Part shown: positions 26,423 through 35,705 of the stretch, piece by piece
Layout of the letters: every line of letters begins with the position of its first letter
Position numbering within the stretch: the first letter of the stretch is position 1
Origin: Candidatus Melainabacteria bacterium
GTDB taxonomy: Bacteria > Cyanobacteriota > Vampirovibrionia > Vampirovibrionales > Vampirovibrionaceae
NCBI GenBank assembly: GCA_902168245.1
Contig: CABHPA010000198.1
Span: forward strand, 1-64,000
Direction: 5' to 3'
Length of the DNA stretch: 64,000 bases
The notes under the pieces: generated by a model
The model's input: only the letters and a program-made list of their open reading frames with translations
What the model was told of the DNA's origin: nothing
The model's database searches: none
Made by a program: the position numbers and the translations under genes

Positions 26423-27466
26423 ATGACCGTATCACCTGATTTTGAACAGATACTCGTTACCGCCACCCGTTTTCTGGTGGATGACTCCTCCCCTGATGGA
26501 CTATCGGGGTGCAAAAGCCTGATTGAAAACCGTCATCTCGGCTGGCTGGTCGTTACAAACCTGGATAACAGCCTTTTGTATTGTACACCGGGAGCCTTGG
26601 AAACCGCCACCTTTTTCCGTTCCTCGGCAAAACCCTTTCAGGCGTTCCCACTCGTGGAAAAAGGCTTCTCAAAACAACTCACCACCGAAGAGCTGGCTAT
26701 CGCCTGCGCTTCCCATACCGGCTCTCAACAACACCTTGAACTGGCGCGCAGTATTCTGACAAAGGCGGGACTTTCTGAAGCACAATTACAGTGCGGCCCC
26801 CACGCCCCCAGTGATCCGGCCATGCAGGAAGCATTAAGACAGAGCGCCGGACACCCCACCAAGGCCCATAACAATTGCTCCGGCAAACATGCGGCCATGT
26901 TATTTTACTGCCAGCAAGCCGGGCTAGACCCATCCTCATACCTAAGCCCCTCCCATCCTCTCCAGCAAAGCATTTTAAATGCGTTAAGGTGCTGGGGCCG
27001 CGTGGATGAAATCCCACTAGCCATTGATGGTTGCGGCGCCCCGGTGTTTTATTTGCCGCTTAGAACCATGGCGCTGCTTTACGCCCACCTGGGCAGCACT
27101 GAAGACTTCCGGCCACTTCAAACGGCAATGACTAGTTATCCGACGATTGTTGGCGGGGAGGGTCGCGTAGATACCGTGCTAATGCAGGCCAGCCAAGGCA
27201 AGCTGCTGGCAAAGGTGGGCGCGGATGGCGTACTATGCGTGGCGCGCGTCAACAAAGGGGAAGGGCTGGCCCTAAAATTGGCCGATGGCTCCGGTGAAGT
27301 GCGTGACATGACACTGGTACAGATTCTGCTGAAACTGGGCTGGCTGGAGCAGGAAGCATTACAAGATCCCCGGTTGGCCAATTATCTGACCAAAACTGCC
27401 CGATTCAACACCCAGAATAAGACAGTGGGCGAATATCACGTCCACTTTAACCCGGAGCGCAACTAA
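26423..27466 (+). CDS. L-asparaginase II (Rhizobium-type)
   Basis: 347 residues from ATG at 26423. Belongs to the asparaginase family of Rhizobium etli type (unrelated to AnsA/AnsB): FRSSAKPFQAFPLVEKG, ACASHTG, NNCSGKHAAMLFYC (catalytic Ser-Lys and the Cys zinc ligand region) and DGCGAPVFYLPLR are as in that family. Hydrolyses asparagine to aspartate and ammonia. It is followed two bases later by the YkgJ gene at 27469. Weak upstream AT-rich promoter region shared with the divergent TonB-like gene. Confidence 0.9.
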   Translation: MTVSPDFEQILVTATRFLVDDSSPDGLSGCKSLIENRHLGWLVVTNLDNSLLYCTPGALETATFFRSSAKPFQAFPLVEKGFSKQLTTEELAIACASHTGSQQHLELARSILTKAGLSEAQLQCGPHAPSDPAMQEALRQSAGHPTKAHNNCSGKHAAMLFYCQQAGLDPSSYLSPSHPLQQSILNALRCWGRVDEIPLAIDGCGAPVFYLPLRTMALLYAHLGSTEDFRPLQTAMTSYPTIVGGEGRVDTVLMQASQGKLLAKVGADGVLCVARVNKGEGLALKLADGSGEVRDMTLVQILLKLGWLEQEALQDPRLANYLTKTARFNTQNKTVGEYHVHFNPERN

Positions 27467-27468
27467 CC

Positions 27469-27957
27469 TTGCAGGAATGGGAAAAACTGCTCGGCATGAA
27501 ATGGCCCCAGAACGCCTGCGATCGCTCAGGCGAATGCTGCCGGGGCGCCGCCCAACTTGCCCCCTGGGACAAACTGATTCAGCAAGCCGCTGAAGGAAGC
27601 CAGACTGCGCGAAACTTCCTGTCTCAGTATATTCCCTACCCAAACCGGACAGAAGCGCTACTCAACGCACCGGACGCAGTGGAAGCCTCCCTTGAGATTG
27701 CCCGTCTGCGAGGGGACAAAGAAGAAGACATCATTTTCTACCACTGCATCTATCTAAAAGGGCAGAGCGCTTGCCAGATTTATGAGGACCGACCCGCTTT
27801 ATGCCGGGACTTCCCTGAATCCCCGTTTGGGGCAATCCCTAAATGCTGCGGCTATTCTGAAGCCCAAAAGCAGTGCATGGACAAAATCGACGCAATGAAA
27901 ACCGAGCTGCAACGGCTAAAAGCCCTGCAAGCCAGCCAAGGAATGACGGACGCATGA
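27469..27957 (+). CDS. YkgJ-family cysteine-cluster protein
   Basis: 162 residues from TTG at 27469, two bases after the asparaginase stop; an in-frame ATG nine codons later (27496) is an alternative start. Cys pattern: ACDRSGECCRGA, FYHCIYLKGQSACQ, RPALCRDFP, IPKCCGYS. It is the third YkgJ-type protein in the window and, unlike the two at 3789-4992, is linked to asparagine breakdown by position. Putative metal-cluster protein; function not known. Confidence 0.85.
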   Translation: MQEWEKLLGMKWPQNACDRSGECCRGAAQLAPWDKLIQQAAEGSQTARNFLSQYIPYPNRTEALLNAPDAVEASLEIARLRGDKEEDIIFYHCIYLKGQSACQIYEDRPALCRDFPESPFGAIPKCCGYSEAQKQCMDKIDAMKTELQRLKALQASQGMTDA

Positions 27958-28003
27958 ATATCCGCCCGGCTTTGTAACAAAAAGCAAACTCCGAATCGAA
28001 TGA

Positions 28004-28031
28004 TTGACAGCCTGCCTTTAAAGCTTATGAT
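28004..28031 (+). promoter_or_regulatory. Promoter of the tRNA-Thr/tRNA-Tyr unit
   Basis: TTGACA at 28004-28009, 16-bp spacer, TATGAT at 28026-28031. Start would be near 28038, about 40 bases before the first tRNA. Good sigma-70 fit. Confidence 0.75.
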
Positions 28032-28078
28032 GAATAAACTGTGATAGCCCCGCTTTATCCTGATGGATAAAAACCCGG

Positions 28079-28150
28079 GCCGGTGTAGCTCAATGGCAGA
28101 GCAACGGTTTTGTAAACCGTAGGTTGCGGGTTCGAGTCCCATCACCGGCT
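28079..28150 (+). tRNA. tRNA-Thr(UGU)
   Basis: 72 bases. Acceptor GCCGGTG/CACCGGC, discriminator T, D-arm GCTC/GAGC, anticodon stem ACGGT/ACCGT with loop TTTGTAA (anticodon TGT). The T-stem GCGGG/CCCAT has a C-A mismatch and a G-T wobble at its base. CCA is not encoded. First tRNA of a Thr-Tyr-Thr-tuf cluster. Confidence 0.95.
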
Positions 28151-28180
28151 ATTACATGTTCTCCCCGACTCTCCACTTAA

Positions 28181-28261
28181 GGGTAGGTGCCCGAGGGGTT
28201 AAAGGGGGCGGTCTGTAAAACCGTTGCGAAAGCTACGTTGGTTCAAATCCAACCCTACCCA
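28181..28261 (+). tRNA. tRNA-Tyr(GUA)
   Basis: 81 bases, class II with a long variable arm (TGCGAAAGCTAC). Acceptor GGGTAGG/CCTACCC, discriminator A; anticodon stem GCGGT/ACCGT with loop CTGTAAA (anticodon GTA); T-stem GTTGG/CCAAC. Followed at once by a terminator. Confidence 0.95.
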
Positions 28262-28265
28262 TACC

Positions 28266-28296
28266 AAAACCGCTCCCAAGGGGGCGGTTTTGTTCT
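28266..28296 (+). terminator. Terminator after tRNA-Tyr
   Basis: AAAACCGC (28266-28273) pairs with GCGGTTTT (28284-28291), with TCCC/GGGG closing the stem and T-rich TTTTGTTCTT after it. It separates the first two tRNAs from tRNA-Thr(GGU) and tuf. Confidence 0.85.
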
Positions 28297-28479
28297 TAGG
28301 AGGGCGCTCACACAAGCGCTTCCATGCCTCCCAAAGTCAGAAGGCACAAGGATTCAAAAAAACTTGCAAATTTCATCGCCCGAAAAGCTAGACAGAAACG
28401 ATCCCTTTGTGATTTTCTATTATTCCGAAGTTCTCCCCGGTATTGATTTGGCAATCTACCCTATTCAGTACTAGTCAAT

Positions 28480-28551
28480 GCCCATGTGGCGCAGGGGTAG
28501 CGCATCCCCTTGGTAAGGGGAAGGTCACGAGTTCGAATCTCGTCATGGGCT
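28480..28551 (+). tRNA. tRNA-Thr(GGU)
   Basis: 72 bases. Acceptor GCCCATG/CATGGGC, discriminator T, D-arm GCGC/GCGC, anticodon stem TCCCC/GGGGA with loop TTGGTAA (anticodon GGT), T-stem ACGAG/CTCGT. Lies 184 bp before tuf with no clear terminator between, so co-transcription with tuf is possible. Confidence 0.95.
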
Positions 28552-28735
28552 TTTCTATTTTTTTTGTTTGTGGTTATTTTATTTCCACGTGTCCTTTTAC
28601 ACTGAAAATAGCCTTAAGGCTGGAAAAGGGCATTCTGAACCGGAAAATCCCCAGGAATATCGGGCATCCTTCCAGGTAGCGGTTATTAAAACTCTTTCAA
28701 TAAGACAGTGAACACGTAAAGGAGACAACAGAAAC

Positions 28736-29920
28736 ATGGCTCGCGAAAAGTTTCAGAGGAATAAACCTCACGTCAATATTGGAACCATTGGTCACGTTGA
28801 CCATGGTAAAACCACGTTGACCGCAGCGATTACCAACGTTCTGGCTTCTGAAGGCAAGGCTCAAGCAAAAAAATTCGATGAAATTGACGCCGCTCCTGAG
28901 GAAAAAGCACGTGGTATTACGATTTCCACCGCGCACGTCGAGTACGAAACCGATGCGCGTCACTACGCTCACGTAGACTGCCCAGGCCACGCCGACTACG
29001 TTAAGAACATGATTACTGGTGCCGCACAAATGGACGGCGCTATTTTGGTTATTGCGGCTACCGACGGCCCGATGCCGCAGACCCGTGAGCACATCCTATT
29101 GGCCCGCCAGGTTGGCGTTCCCCAGTTGGTTGTATTCCTCAACAAGTGCGATATGGTTGACGATCCTGAATTACTCGAACTGGTCGAAATGGAAACCCGC
29201 GAATTGCTGAGCAAGTACGAATTCGATGGCGACAACATCCGTATCGTTCGCGGTTCCGCTTTGAAAGCTTTGGAAGGTGATGCTAACTGGGTTACAGCCA
29301 TTAAAGAATTGATGACCGCTGTTGACGAGAGCATCCCCACCCCTGAGCGCCCCGTGGATCAGCCTTTCCTGATGCCCATTGAAGATGTATTCACCATCAC
29401 CGGCCGTGGCACCGTTGTAACCGGTCGTATTGAGCGTGGTAAGGTGAACGTGGGTGATGAAGTTGAGATTATTGGTCTCGGCGATACCCGTAAAACCACC
29501 GTTACCGGTATCGAAATGTTCCGCAAGATGCTGGATGAAGGTCTGGCAGGCGACAACATCGGTGCTTTGCTCCGTGGTATCGATAAAGAATCCGTTGAGC
29601 GCGGCCAAGTTCTCGCAAAACCGGGTTCCATCAAGCCCCACACCAAATTCAAAGCCAACGTGTACGTTCTGAGCAAGGATGAAGGCGGTCGCCATACTCC
29701 TTTCTTCAGCAACTACCGCCCTCAGTTCTACGTTCGTACGACCGATGTAACCGGCACCATTAAACTGCCCGATGGCGTTGAGATGGTTATGCCTGGCGAC
29801 AACATCGTGATGGAAGTTGAGCTGATTACCCCGGTTGCTATCGAGCAAGGGATGCGTTTCGCTATTCGCGAAGGCGGCCGCACGGTAGGCGCCGGTGTAG
29901 TAGACACTATTATCAATTAA
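28736..29920 (+). CDS. tuf: Elongation factor Tu
   Basis: 394 residues, ATG with AAGGAG upstream. GTPase motifs [17 protein letters not shown] and NKCD; domain II-III signatures [13 protein letters not shown] and [13 protein letters not shown]. Delivers aminoacyl-tRNA to the ribosome. It heads the S10 ribosomal operon (rpsJ 33 bp downstream) and is preceded by threonine and tyrosine tRNAs. Codon use is biased toward highly expressed codons compared with its neighbours. Confidence 0.99.
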   Translation: MAREKFQRNKPHVNIGTIGHVDHGKTTLTAAITNVLASEGKAQAKKFDEIDAAPEEKARGITISTAHVEYETDARHYAHVDCPGHADYVKNMITGAAQMDGAILVIAATDGPMPQTREHILLARQVGVPQLVVFLNKCDMVDDPELLELVEMETRELLSKYEFDGDNIRIVRGSALKALEGDANWVTAIKELMTAVDESIPTPERPVDQPFLMPIEDVFTITGRGTVVTGRIERGKVNVGDEVEIIGLGDTRKTTVTGIEMFRKMLDEGLAGDNIGALLRGIDKESVERGQVLAKPGSIKPHTKFKANVYVLSKDEGGRHTPFFSNYRPQFYVRTTDVTGTIKLPDGVEMVMPGDNIVMEVELITPVAIEQGMRFAIREGGRTVGAGVVDTIIN

Positions 29921-29953
29921 TAAGTTAATGACGCAGAAGTAGGAAGAAGGAAC

Positions 29954-30289
29954 ATGGCTACAACGGCAAAGAAAAAAGCCCCCAAACAAAACCGGGTACG
30001 CATTCGTTTAAAATCTTACGACAGCCGACTCATTGACACTTCGGCCCAAAAGATAGTAGACGTTGCAAAAAATGCCCAGGGCAAAGTCGTTGGCCCTATT
30101 CCTCTTCCTACTCACCGTCAAGTTTTCTGTGTTCTTAGATCGCCTCACGTTAATAAAAAGTCTCGTGAGCACTTCGAAATCCGCACCCACAAACGCTTAA
30201 TCGACATCATTGATCCTGGTCAGGATTTCGCCAATCAATTAAGCCGGTTGGATTTGCCGGCCGGGGTTGATATCGAAGTACGCTTGTAA
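29954..30289 (+). CDS. rpsJ: Ribosomal protein S10
   Basis: 111 residues, ATG with GAAGGA upstream. Core [20 protein letters not shown] and [20 protein letters not shown] are universal. A Lys/Ala-rich N-terminal extension of about 11 residues ([12 protein letters not shown]) precedes the usual start. Small-subunit protein and NusG partner in transcription-translation coupling in other bacteria. Confidence 0.98.
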   Translation: MATTAKKKAPKQNRVRIRLKSYDSRLIDTSAQKIVDVAKNAQGKVVGPIPLPTHRQVFCVLRSPHVNKKSREHFEIRTHKRLIDIIDPGQDFANQLSRLDLPAGVDIEVRL

Positions 30290-30400
30290 TACATTAAAAG
30301 CCTCCTCAGGTTAGACATTTTCTCGTTCCCAGTGGAAACAGTGACAACTGAATACGTTTAAACTCAGACCACTTACTCAAGTAAATGAAAGGTAAACAAG

Positions 30401-31069
30401 GTGAGTTTTCCAAGACTGATTGGTAGAAAACGCGGCATGACCCAAGTCTTTACAGAAGACGGGTCCGCTGTCCCCGTAACGGTTGTTGAGCTTCTTCCGT
30501 TAACGGTCACCCAGGTAAAAACCGAGCAGAATGATGGCTATACGGCTATCCAAGTCGGTTTTGTCCAGGCTAAAGCCAAGCACTTAACCAAGGCGCGTCA
30601 GCAGCATTTGTTGAAAAATAATTTGCCACTGCTTCGCAAATTGAAAGAAGTTCGGCTTCCTGTTGCCGAAGCGGAAAGCTTCAAAATTGGCGATGTGATT
30701 CAGCCAGTTGGAGATGGGTCTTTTTTGAGTGAAGGACTCTTAATTCATGTGACAGGGAAGTCTATCGGTAAAGGGTTCCAAGGCAACACAAAGCGTTGGA
30801 ATCACGGTCGTGGGCCGATGAGTCACGGCTCCAAGTCCCATCGCCTCCCAGGTTCTATTGGTGCAGGAACTACGCCGGGCCGTGTATTCAAGGGGCTGCA
30901 AATGGCCGGCAAAATGGGCAATGAGCAAGTCACTGTTCGCAACCTGAAGGTTATTCGGGTCATTTCTGAAAAGAATGTGGTATTGATCAAAGGCGCTGTG
31001 CCAGGTGTTGAAGGTGGTCTTTTGACCATTCAGCCAAAAGCAGAGCGCTGGAATCAGCCGAAGTATTAA
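30401..31069 (+). CDS. rplC: Ribosomal protein L3
   Basis: 222 residues from GTG with AAAGG eight bases upstream. L3 motifs: LIGRKRGMTQVF, GKGFQGNTKRWNHGRGPMSH with the conserved Gln that is methylated in other bacteria, and GSIGAGTTPGRVFKG. Peptidyl-transferase-centre protein. The 111-bp gap after rpsJ is the largest inside the operon. Confidence 0.98.
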   Translation: MSFPRLIGRKRGMTQVFTEDGSAVPVTVVELLPLTVTQVKTEQNDGYTAIQVGFVQAKAKHLTKARQQHLLKNNLPLLRKLKEVRLPVAEAESFKIGDVIQPVGDGSFLSEGLLIHVTGKSIGKGFQGNTKRWNHGRGPMSHGSKSHRLPGSIGAGTTPGRVFKGLQMAGKMGNEQVTVRNLKVIRVISEKNVVLIKGAVPGVEGGLLTIQPKAERWNQPKY

Positions 31070-31083
31070 GGAGATAGGTCATC

Positions 31084-31737
31084 ATGGCTGAAGAAAAAAT
31101 ATTACTTACAAAGTTCTCCAAAGAAGGCAAAGAAGCTGGCCAGGTAGAAGTATCTTCCGAAGTGTTCGGTATTGAGCCTAACCTGCATGTGCTGCACCAA
31201 GCAGTCCGTCGTGAGCTGGCTAATGGACGTGCCGGCACCGCATGTACCAAAACCCGTGGAGAAGTCCGAGGTGGCGGCAAGAAGCCTTGGAAACAAAAGG
31301 GTACGGGTCGTGCCCGCGCTGGCAGTATCCGTTCTCCATTATGGGTTGGCGGTGGTGTCACGTTTGGCCCTAGACCTCGTGACTACTCCTTCAATCTCCC
31401 CAGGAAAGTTCGTGTTCTGGCAATTCGTTCTTCTTTGTCTGCTGCACAAAGCAAATTTAAAGTTTTAGAAGACTTTTCATTTTTAAGTGCACCTAAAACC
31501 AAAGAAGTTGCATCGCTAATAAACAGCCTCGGTCTACAATCCAAAAAAGTACTTATTTTGGCTGACTACAAGGCAGCTGAAAATCAATACTTACTCTTGG
31601 CGAGCCGTAACTTGGCCGGTGTCAAGGTTCGTTTGCCTCATAACCTGAGTGTAAAAGACCTTTTAGACGCTGATGCTGTTGTAGTCAGCGCCAGTGCGGT
31701 ACAAGAAATCAATGAAAGGTATGCCGCATATGTCTAA
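31084..31737 (+). CDS. rplD: Ribosomal protein L4
   Basis: 217 residues, ATG with AAGGAG upstream. Loop lining the exit tunnel is visible as KTRGEVRGGGKKPWKQKGTG and RSPLWVGGGVTFGPRPRDY. The end overlaps the start of rplW by eight bases. Normal length. Confidence 0.98.
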   Translation: MAEEKILLTKFSKEGKEAGQVEVSSEVFGIEPNLHVLHQAVRRELANGRAGTACTKTRGEVRGGGKKPWKQKGTGRARAGSIRSPLWVGGGVTFGPRPRDYSFNLPRKVRVLAIRSSLSAAQSKFKVLEDFSFLSAPKTKEVASLINSLGLQSKKVLILADYKAAENQYLLLASRNLAGVKVRLPHNLSVKDLLDADAVVVSASAVQEINERYAAYV

Positions 31738-32035
31738 AGCAGCCCAGCAATCCGAACTTTACAATTTACTAAAGCGGCCCATTGTGACTGAAAAGACAAC
31801 CAATCTAGCCAGTTTTGGTCAGTATGTTTTTGAAGTCGTTAAAGATGCTAATAAGATCCAGCTTGCACAGGCATTTGAATTGGCATTTCCGGGTCGCAAG
31901 GTGCGTGCTGTACGGTTAATCACCGTTCCAGCCCGTACAAAACGTTATGGTAAAAGAATTGGCAAAACCCAAGAGAAGAGAAAAGCTGTTTTCTCTATTG
32001 AAGGTGAGCCAATCGAACTCTTCACAGGAGTATAA
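31730..32035 (+). CDS. rplW: Ribosomal protein L23
   Basis: 101 residues from ATG at 31730, with AAGG nine bases upstream; it overlaps rplD by eight bases. L23 motifs [14 protein letters not shown] and [19 protein letters not shown]. Sits at the tunnel exit and docks trigger factor and SRP. Normal length. Confidence 0.97.
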   Translation: MSKAAQQSELYNLLKRPIVTEKTTNLASFGQYVFEVVKDANKIQLAQAFELAFPGRKVRAVRLITVPARTKRYGKRIGKTQEKRKAVFSIEGEPIELFTGV

Positions 32036-32040
32036 GCGTT

Positions 32041-32871
32041 ATGGCTGTCAAGCAATTCAAACCAACCTCCGCCGGTGTTCGCGGCATGTCCAAACTTGAG
32101 ACAGCTGATATCACTACGGATAAGCCCTTCAAGCCGCTTCTTCGCAAGCTCAAAAAGCATGCTGGCCGCAACAACTATGGGCGTATTACCACTCGTCATC
32201 AGGGTGGTGGCAATAAAAAACACTACAGAGTCATTGATTTCCGACGTGATAAACGCGATATTCCAGGTGTAATTAGTACCATTGAATACGATCCCAATCG
32301 CAATGTCAGGATTTCCTTGGTTACTTATGCAGATGGTGAAAAGCGTTACATACTGAAGCCTGATGGGCTTAAAGTTGGCGATAGCATCATGGCTGGTGCC
32401 TCTGCAGAAATCAAGCCAGGCAATGCACTTCCCTTAAGAAATATCCCTCTGGGTTCCGTGGTTCATAATATTGAAATGATACCGGGCCGTGGCGGTCAGT
32501 TGGTACGTTCTGCTGGCGGCTCAGCCCAGCTCGTTGCAAAGGAAGGTGATTTTGCAACACTTCGCCTTCCCAGCTCTGAAATGCGGATGGTGCGTATTGA
32601 TTGTTATGCCACTATTGGCACTTTAAGCAATCCGGAATATAAAAACCTGAAATTAGGTAAAGCAGGTCGTAAGCGCCATATGGGTATCCGCCCTACCGTT
32701 CGCGGTTCTGTCATGAACCCTGTGGATCACCCTCACGGTGGCGGTGAAGGCAGGGCACCCATTGGACGGCCAACACCTGTTACCCCCTGGGGTAAACCTA
32801 CATTGGGTTATAAAACCCGTAGTCGCCGAAAGGCTTCCAATAAGTATATCGTCAGACGACGCACGAAATAG
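32041..32871 (+). CDS. rplB: Ribosomal protein L2
   Basis: 276 residues, ATG with AGGAG upstream, five bases after rplW. Universal motifs [20 protein letters not shown] and [17 protein letters not shown] (with the His essential for peptidyl transfer). Normal length. Confidence 0.99.
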   Translation: MAVKQFKPTSAGVRGMSKLETADITTDKPFKPLLRKLKKHAGRNNYGRITTRHQGGGNKKHYRVIDFRRDKRDIPGVISTIEYDPNRNVRISLVTYADGEKRYILKPDGLKVGDSIMAGASAEIKPGNALPLRNIPLGSVVHNIEMIPGRGGQLVRSAGGSAQLVAKEGDFATLRLPSSEMRMVRIDCYATIGTLSNPEYKNLKLGKAGRKRHMGIRPTVRGSVMNPVDHPHGGGEGRAPIGRPTPVTPWGKPTLGYKTRSRRKASNKYIVRRRTK

Positions 32872-32885
32872 GAGTTTTACATCTT

Positions 32886-33167
32886 ATGCCTCGCTCTTTG
32901 AAAAAAGGCCCATTTGTAGACGACCACCTCGGCGACAAGGTGGAGGAACTCAATAAAACCGGAGACAAAAAGGTTATTAAGACCTGGTCCCGTCGTTCCA
33001 TGATTATCCCCGATATGATTGGGCACACGATTGCAGTTCACAACGGCTCCAAGCATGTTCCTGTTTACATTACTGAACAAATGATTGGTCACAAGCTGGG
33101 CGAATTTGCCCCCACCCGATTCTTCCGCGGCCATGCAGGCAGCGACAAGAAAGCGGGCAAGAAATAG
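32886..33167 (+). CDS. rpsS: Ribosomal protein S19
   Basis: 93 residues, ATG with AGGAG upstream. [14 protein letters not shown] start, [19 protein letters not shown] and [13 protein letters not shown] are universal. Small-subunit head protein. 14 bp after rplB. Confidence 0.98.
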   Translation: MPRSLKKGPFVDDHLGDKVEELNKTGDKKVIKTWSRRSMIIPDMIGHTIAVHNGSKHVPVYITEQMIGHKLGEFAPTRFFRGHAGSDKKAGKK

Positions 33168-33179
33168 GACACAGAAATA

Positions 33180-33539
33180 ATGGCAACGAACACAATGGAA
33201 GCTCAGGCCAAACAAAAGTATATCATTATGTCTCCTCGTAAACTACGGCGGGTTGTGGATACTATTCGTGGAAAACGAGTTACGGAAGCTTACAATATGC
33301 TGCGCCTGATGCCTTATGAAGCAGCTCGGGTGGTGCTAAAAAAGTTAATTGAAGCAACCAGCAACGCCCAGGTAAAGTTTGGCGTTGAAGATCCGGCTCA
33401 ACTCGTCATCAGTCGCGCCTTTGCAGATGAAGGGCCTTCTTACAGAAGATACAAGCCACGCGCTCAAGGTCGTATCTACCGCAGAGAGAAGCCAACCTCG
33501 CATCTCACCATTGCAGTGCAAGTTAAAGAAGCCAAATAG
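33180..33539 (+). CDS. rplV: Ribosomal protein L22
   Basis: 119 residues from ATG at 33180 (AGGA upstream). L22 motifs YIIMSPRKLRRVVDTIRGK and the tunnel-lining hairpin with RRYKPRAQGRIYRREKPTSH. Normal length, 12 bp after rpsS. Confidence 0.97.
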   Translation: MATNTMEAQAKQKYIIMSPRKLRRVVDTIRGKRVTEAYNMLRLMPYEAARVVLKKLIEATSNAQVKFGVEDPAQLVISRAFADEGPSYRRYKPRAQGRIYRREKPTSHLTIAVQVKEAK

Positions 33540-33551
33540 AAGGAAACAACC

Positions 33552-34421
33552 GTGGGACAGAAGGTTAACCCTAAAGCGTTACGGCTAGGCATTATCCATA
33601 CTTCTGACAGCATCTGGTTTGCTAGTAAAAAAGACTATGCCAAGAATGTTAAAGAAGATGCCTTGATTCGCAGCTTTTTGAAGAAAAAGCTCAAAACCGC
33701 AGCCGTCAGCCGTATTGAAATCGATCGCAAGGCCCAGCGTCTAATTGTCCGTATTATTACCGGCCGTCCAGGGATGGTTGTAGGACGCGGCGGTCAGGGA
33801 TTAGATACTTTACGCAAGCAGGTACAAGCGCTCACTAATCGCAAGGACATCCAGATTGACGTTATGGAAGTCAGTCGGATTGAAGCGGATGCAACCCTCG
33901 TTGCAGAATCCATCGCTCAGCAGCTTGAAAAAAGGATTGCTTATCGCCGTGCAATGAAGCAATCCATTCAACGCTCCATGCGTTCTGGTATCAAGGGTAT
34001 CAAGATTATGATCGCCGGCCGTTTGGGTGGTGCCGAGATTGCCCGCACAGAATGGGCAAAGGAAGGGCGCATTCCGCTGCACACTTTCCGCGCCGACATC
34101 GATTATGGCGTTGCAGAGGCGCTGACCGTATTTGGTATTATCGGTGTCAAAGTTTGGATCTTCAAAGGCGAAGTAATGCCTGGCGAGAGTGCCATTTCTA
34201 ACGTAAAATCCAAGGCCGCTCGCCCGGAAGATGCGCAAACCCGTGAGTCCGGATTACAAGGCGCTGGTCGTCGTGGTGGTCCTGGCGGTGGCGGCCCTGG
34301 CGGCAACCGTGGTGGTGGTCGTGGACGTGGCGGTGAAAACCGAGGCGGACGTGGCAACGGTGGCCGAAAAGATTCCCAAAATCCGGCAGCTCCTGCCGAA
34401 ACAACCCCCTCTGAGGAGTAA
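33552..34421 (+). CDS. rpsC: Ribosomal protein S3 with Gly/Arg-rich tail
   Basis: 289 residues from GTG with AAGGA upstream. Residues 1-223 are a normal S3: GQKVNPKALRLGI, KH domain with GRPGMVVGRGGQG, and GVKVWIFKGE. Residues about 224-289 form an extension that is rich in RGG-type repeats (about 238-273) and ends in a Pro/Ala/Glu-rich segment. Typical S3 has about 210-240 residues. The frame stays open up to the rplP site and uses the same codons as the rest of the gene. Role of the tail is unknown. Confidence 0.98.
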   Translation: MGQKVNPKALRLGIIHTSDSIWFASKKDYAKNVKEDALIRSFLKKKLKTAAVSRIEIDRKAQRLIVRIITGRPGMVVGRGGQGLDTLRKQVQALTNRKDIQIDVMEVSRIEADATLVAESIAQQLEKRIAYRRAMKQSIQRSMRSGIKGIKIMIAGRLGGAEIARTEWAKEGRIPLHTFRADIDYGVAEALTVFGIIGVKVWIFKGEVMPGESAISNVKSKAARPEDAQTRESGLQGAGRRGGPGGGGPGGNRGGGRGRGGENRGGRGNGGRKDSQNPAAPAETTPSEE

Positions 34422-34428
34422 TTGACCC

Positions 34429-34869
34429 ATGTTAATGCCAAAGCGTACCAAATATCGCAAACAGATGCGGGGCAATATGAAAGGCTCCGAAACAAGGGGC
34501 ACGAACTTTGAGTTCGGTAGTTTTGCTCTCCAAACATTAGATCCAGGCTGGTTGACCAGCCGCCAGATTGAAGCGGCCCGTCGAGCTATGACACGTAGCA
34601 TCAAGCGGGGCGGTAAAATCTGGATTCGGATTTTTCCAGACAAACCTGTTACCAAAAAACCCGCCGAAACCCGGATGGGTTCTGGAAAAGGAAACCCGGA
34701 GTACTGGGTGGCAGTTGTAAAGCCTGGCAAACTTCTGTTTGAGATGGAGCACAGCAACCGCGAGCAAGCCGTACATGCGTTGGAGCTTGCTGCCCAAAAG
34801 CTACCCGTACGAACCAAAATTCTATGCAAAGAAGATATCGTGGGAGGTTCCACTCATGAAAATAACTGA
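34429..34869 (+). CDS. rplP: Ribosomal protein L16
   Basis: 146 residues, ATG at 34429, seven bases after rpsC, with GAGGAG upstream. Begins [19 protein letters not shown] and has [19 protein letters not shown]. Binds near the A-site tRNA on the large subunit. Overlaps rpmC by 14 bases. Confidence 0.98.
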   Translation: MLMPKRTKYRKQMRGNMKGSETRGTNFEFGSFALQTLDPGWLTSRQIEAARRAMTRSIKRGGKIWIRIFPDKPVTKKPAETRMGSGKGNPEYWVAVVKPGKLLFEMEHSNREQAVHALELAAQKLPVRTKILCKEDIVGGSTHENN

Positions 34870-35050
34870 AATGCGTGAATTGAATGCTGACGAGTTGAAT
34901 ACCCACATTGAGGAAGCTCATAAAACCTTGTTCGGTGCTCGGTTCAAACATTCCATGCATCAACTGGACAATACTGCTGAACTGCGCCAGCTTCGGCACC
35001 GGATTGCCCAGTTGAAGACAGTCCTGAACGAGAAATCGAAGCAAGCTTGA
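34856..35050 (+). CDS. rpmC: Ribosomal protein L29
   Basis: 64 residues from ATG at 34856 with GGGAGG upstream, inside the end of rpl[21 protein letters not shown] and a basic two-helix hairpin are standard for L29. Tunnel-exit protein. Confidence 0.97.
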   Translation: MKITEMRELNADELNTHIEEAHKTLFGARFKHSMHQLDNTAELRQLRHRIAQLKTVLNEKSKQA

Positions 35051-35075
35051 ACCAAGAAGGACGGAAAAAGTAGCT

Positions 35076-35327
35076 ATGCCCAAGAAGGAAAAAGTCGGAA
35101 CAGTCGTTTCCAATAAAATGGATAAAACCATTGTGGTGGCTGTGGCCGAGAAGCACCCACACCCAAAGTACGGAAAAATTCAGAACAAAACCGTCAAATT
35201 TAAAGCCCATGACGACAAGAACGAATGCCATGAAGGCGATTTGGTCAGAATCGTGGAAAGCCGTCCTTACAGTAAGGATAAGAATTGGCGTTTGTCTGCT
35301 GTTCTGGAAAAGGTTCAAGAGGTATAA
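35076..35327 (+). CDS. rpsQ: Ribosomal protein S17
   Basis: 83 residues, ATG with AAGGA upstream. [18 protein letters not shown] and [18 protein letters not shown] are as in S17. Small-subunit OB-fold protein. Seven bases before rplN. Confidence 0.97.
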   Translation: MPKKEKVGTVVSNKMDKTIVVAVAEKHPHPKYGKIQNKTVKFKAHDDKNECHEGDLVRIVESRPYSKDKNWRLSAVLEKVQEV

Positions 35328-35333
35328 GACGCC

Positions 35334-35696
35334 ATGATTCAACAGGAAAGCAGATTACAAGTCGCTGACAACTCTGGAGCTTTGGAGCTTCTGTGCATCA
35401 GGGTTCTGGGTGGTAAAACCTATGCAGGCATTGGAGATCCCATTATTGCCGTTGTCAAAAAAGCCCAGCCCAATGGCAATGTAAAGAAGTCTGACATTGT
35501 CCGTGCAGTGATTGTCAGAACCAAAGCCAGTCGGCAGCGTTCTGACGGTTCTACTATTCGATTCGATGAAAACGCTGCCGTGATTATCAATAAAGAAGGC
35601 AATCCTCGGGGAACCCGCGTTTTTGGACCTGTAGCACGTGAATTGCGTGAAAAGAACTACATGAAAATCGTATCCCTTGCCCCGGAAGTTCTGTAG
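35334..35696 (+). CDS. rplN: Ribosomal protein L14
   Basis: 120 residues, ATG with AGAGGT upstream. [20 protein letters not shown] and [20 protein letters not shown] are typical. One small difference: the usual ..NSGAKEL/..NTGAR is NSGALEL here. Large-subunit protein at the subunit interface. Confidence 0.98.
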   Translation: MIQQESRLQVADNSGALELLCIRVLGGKTYAGIGDPIIAVVKKAQPNGNVKKSDIVRAVIVRTKASRQRSDGSTIRFDENAAVIINKEGNPRGTRVFGPVARELREKNYMKIVSLAPEVL

Positions 35697-35705
35697 GAGA
35701 TTACC

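Noticed and set aside
28299-28331. Possible remnant of a glycine tRNA between tRNA-Tyr and tRNA-Thr
   Set aside because: A GGAGG/CCTCC outer stem with a GCGCT/AGCGC inner hairpin is present but no D-arm, anticodon or T-arm can be drawn.
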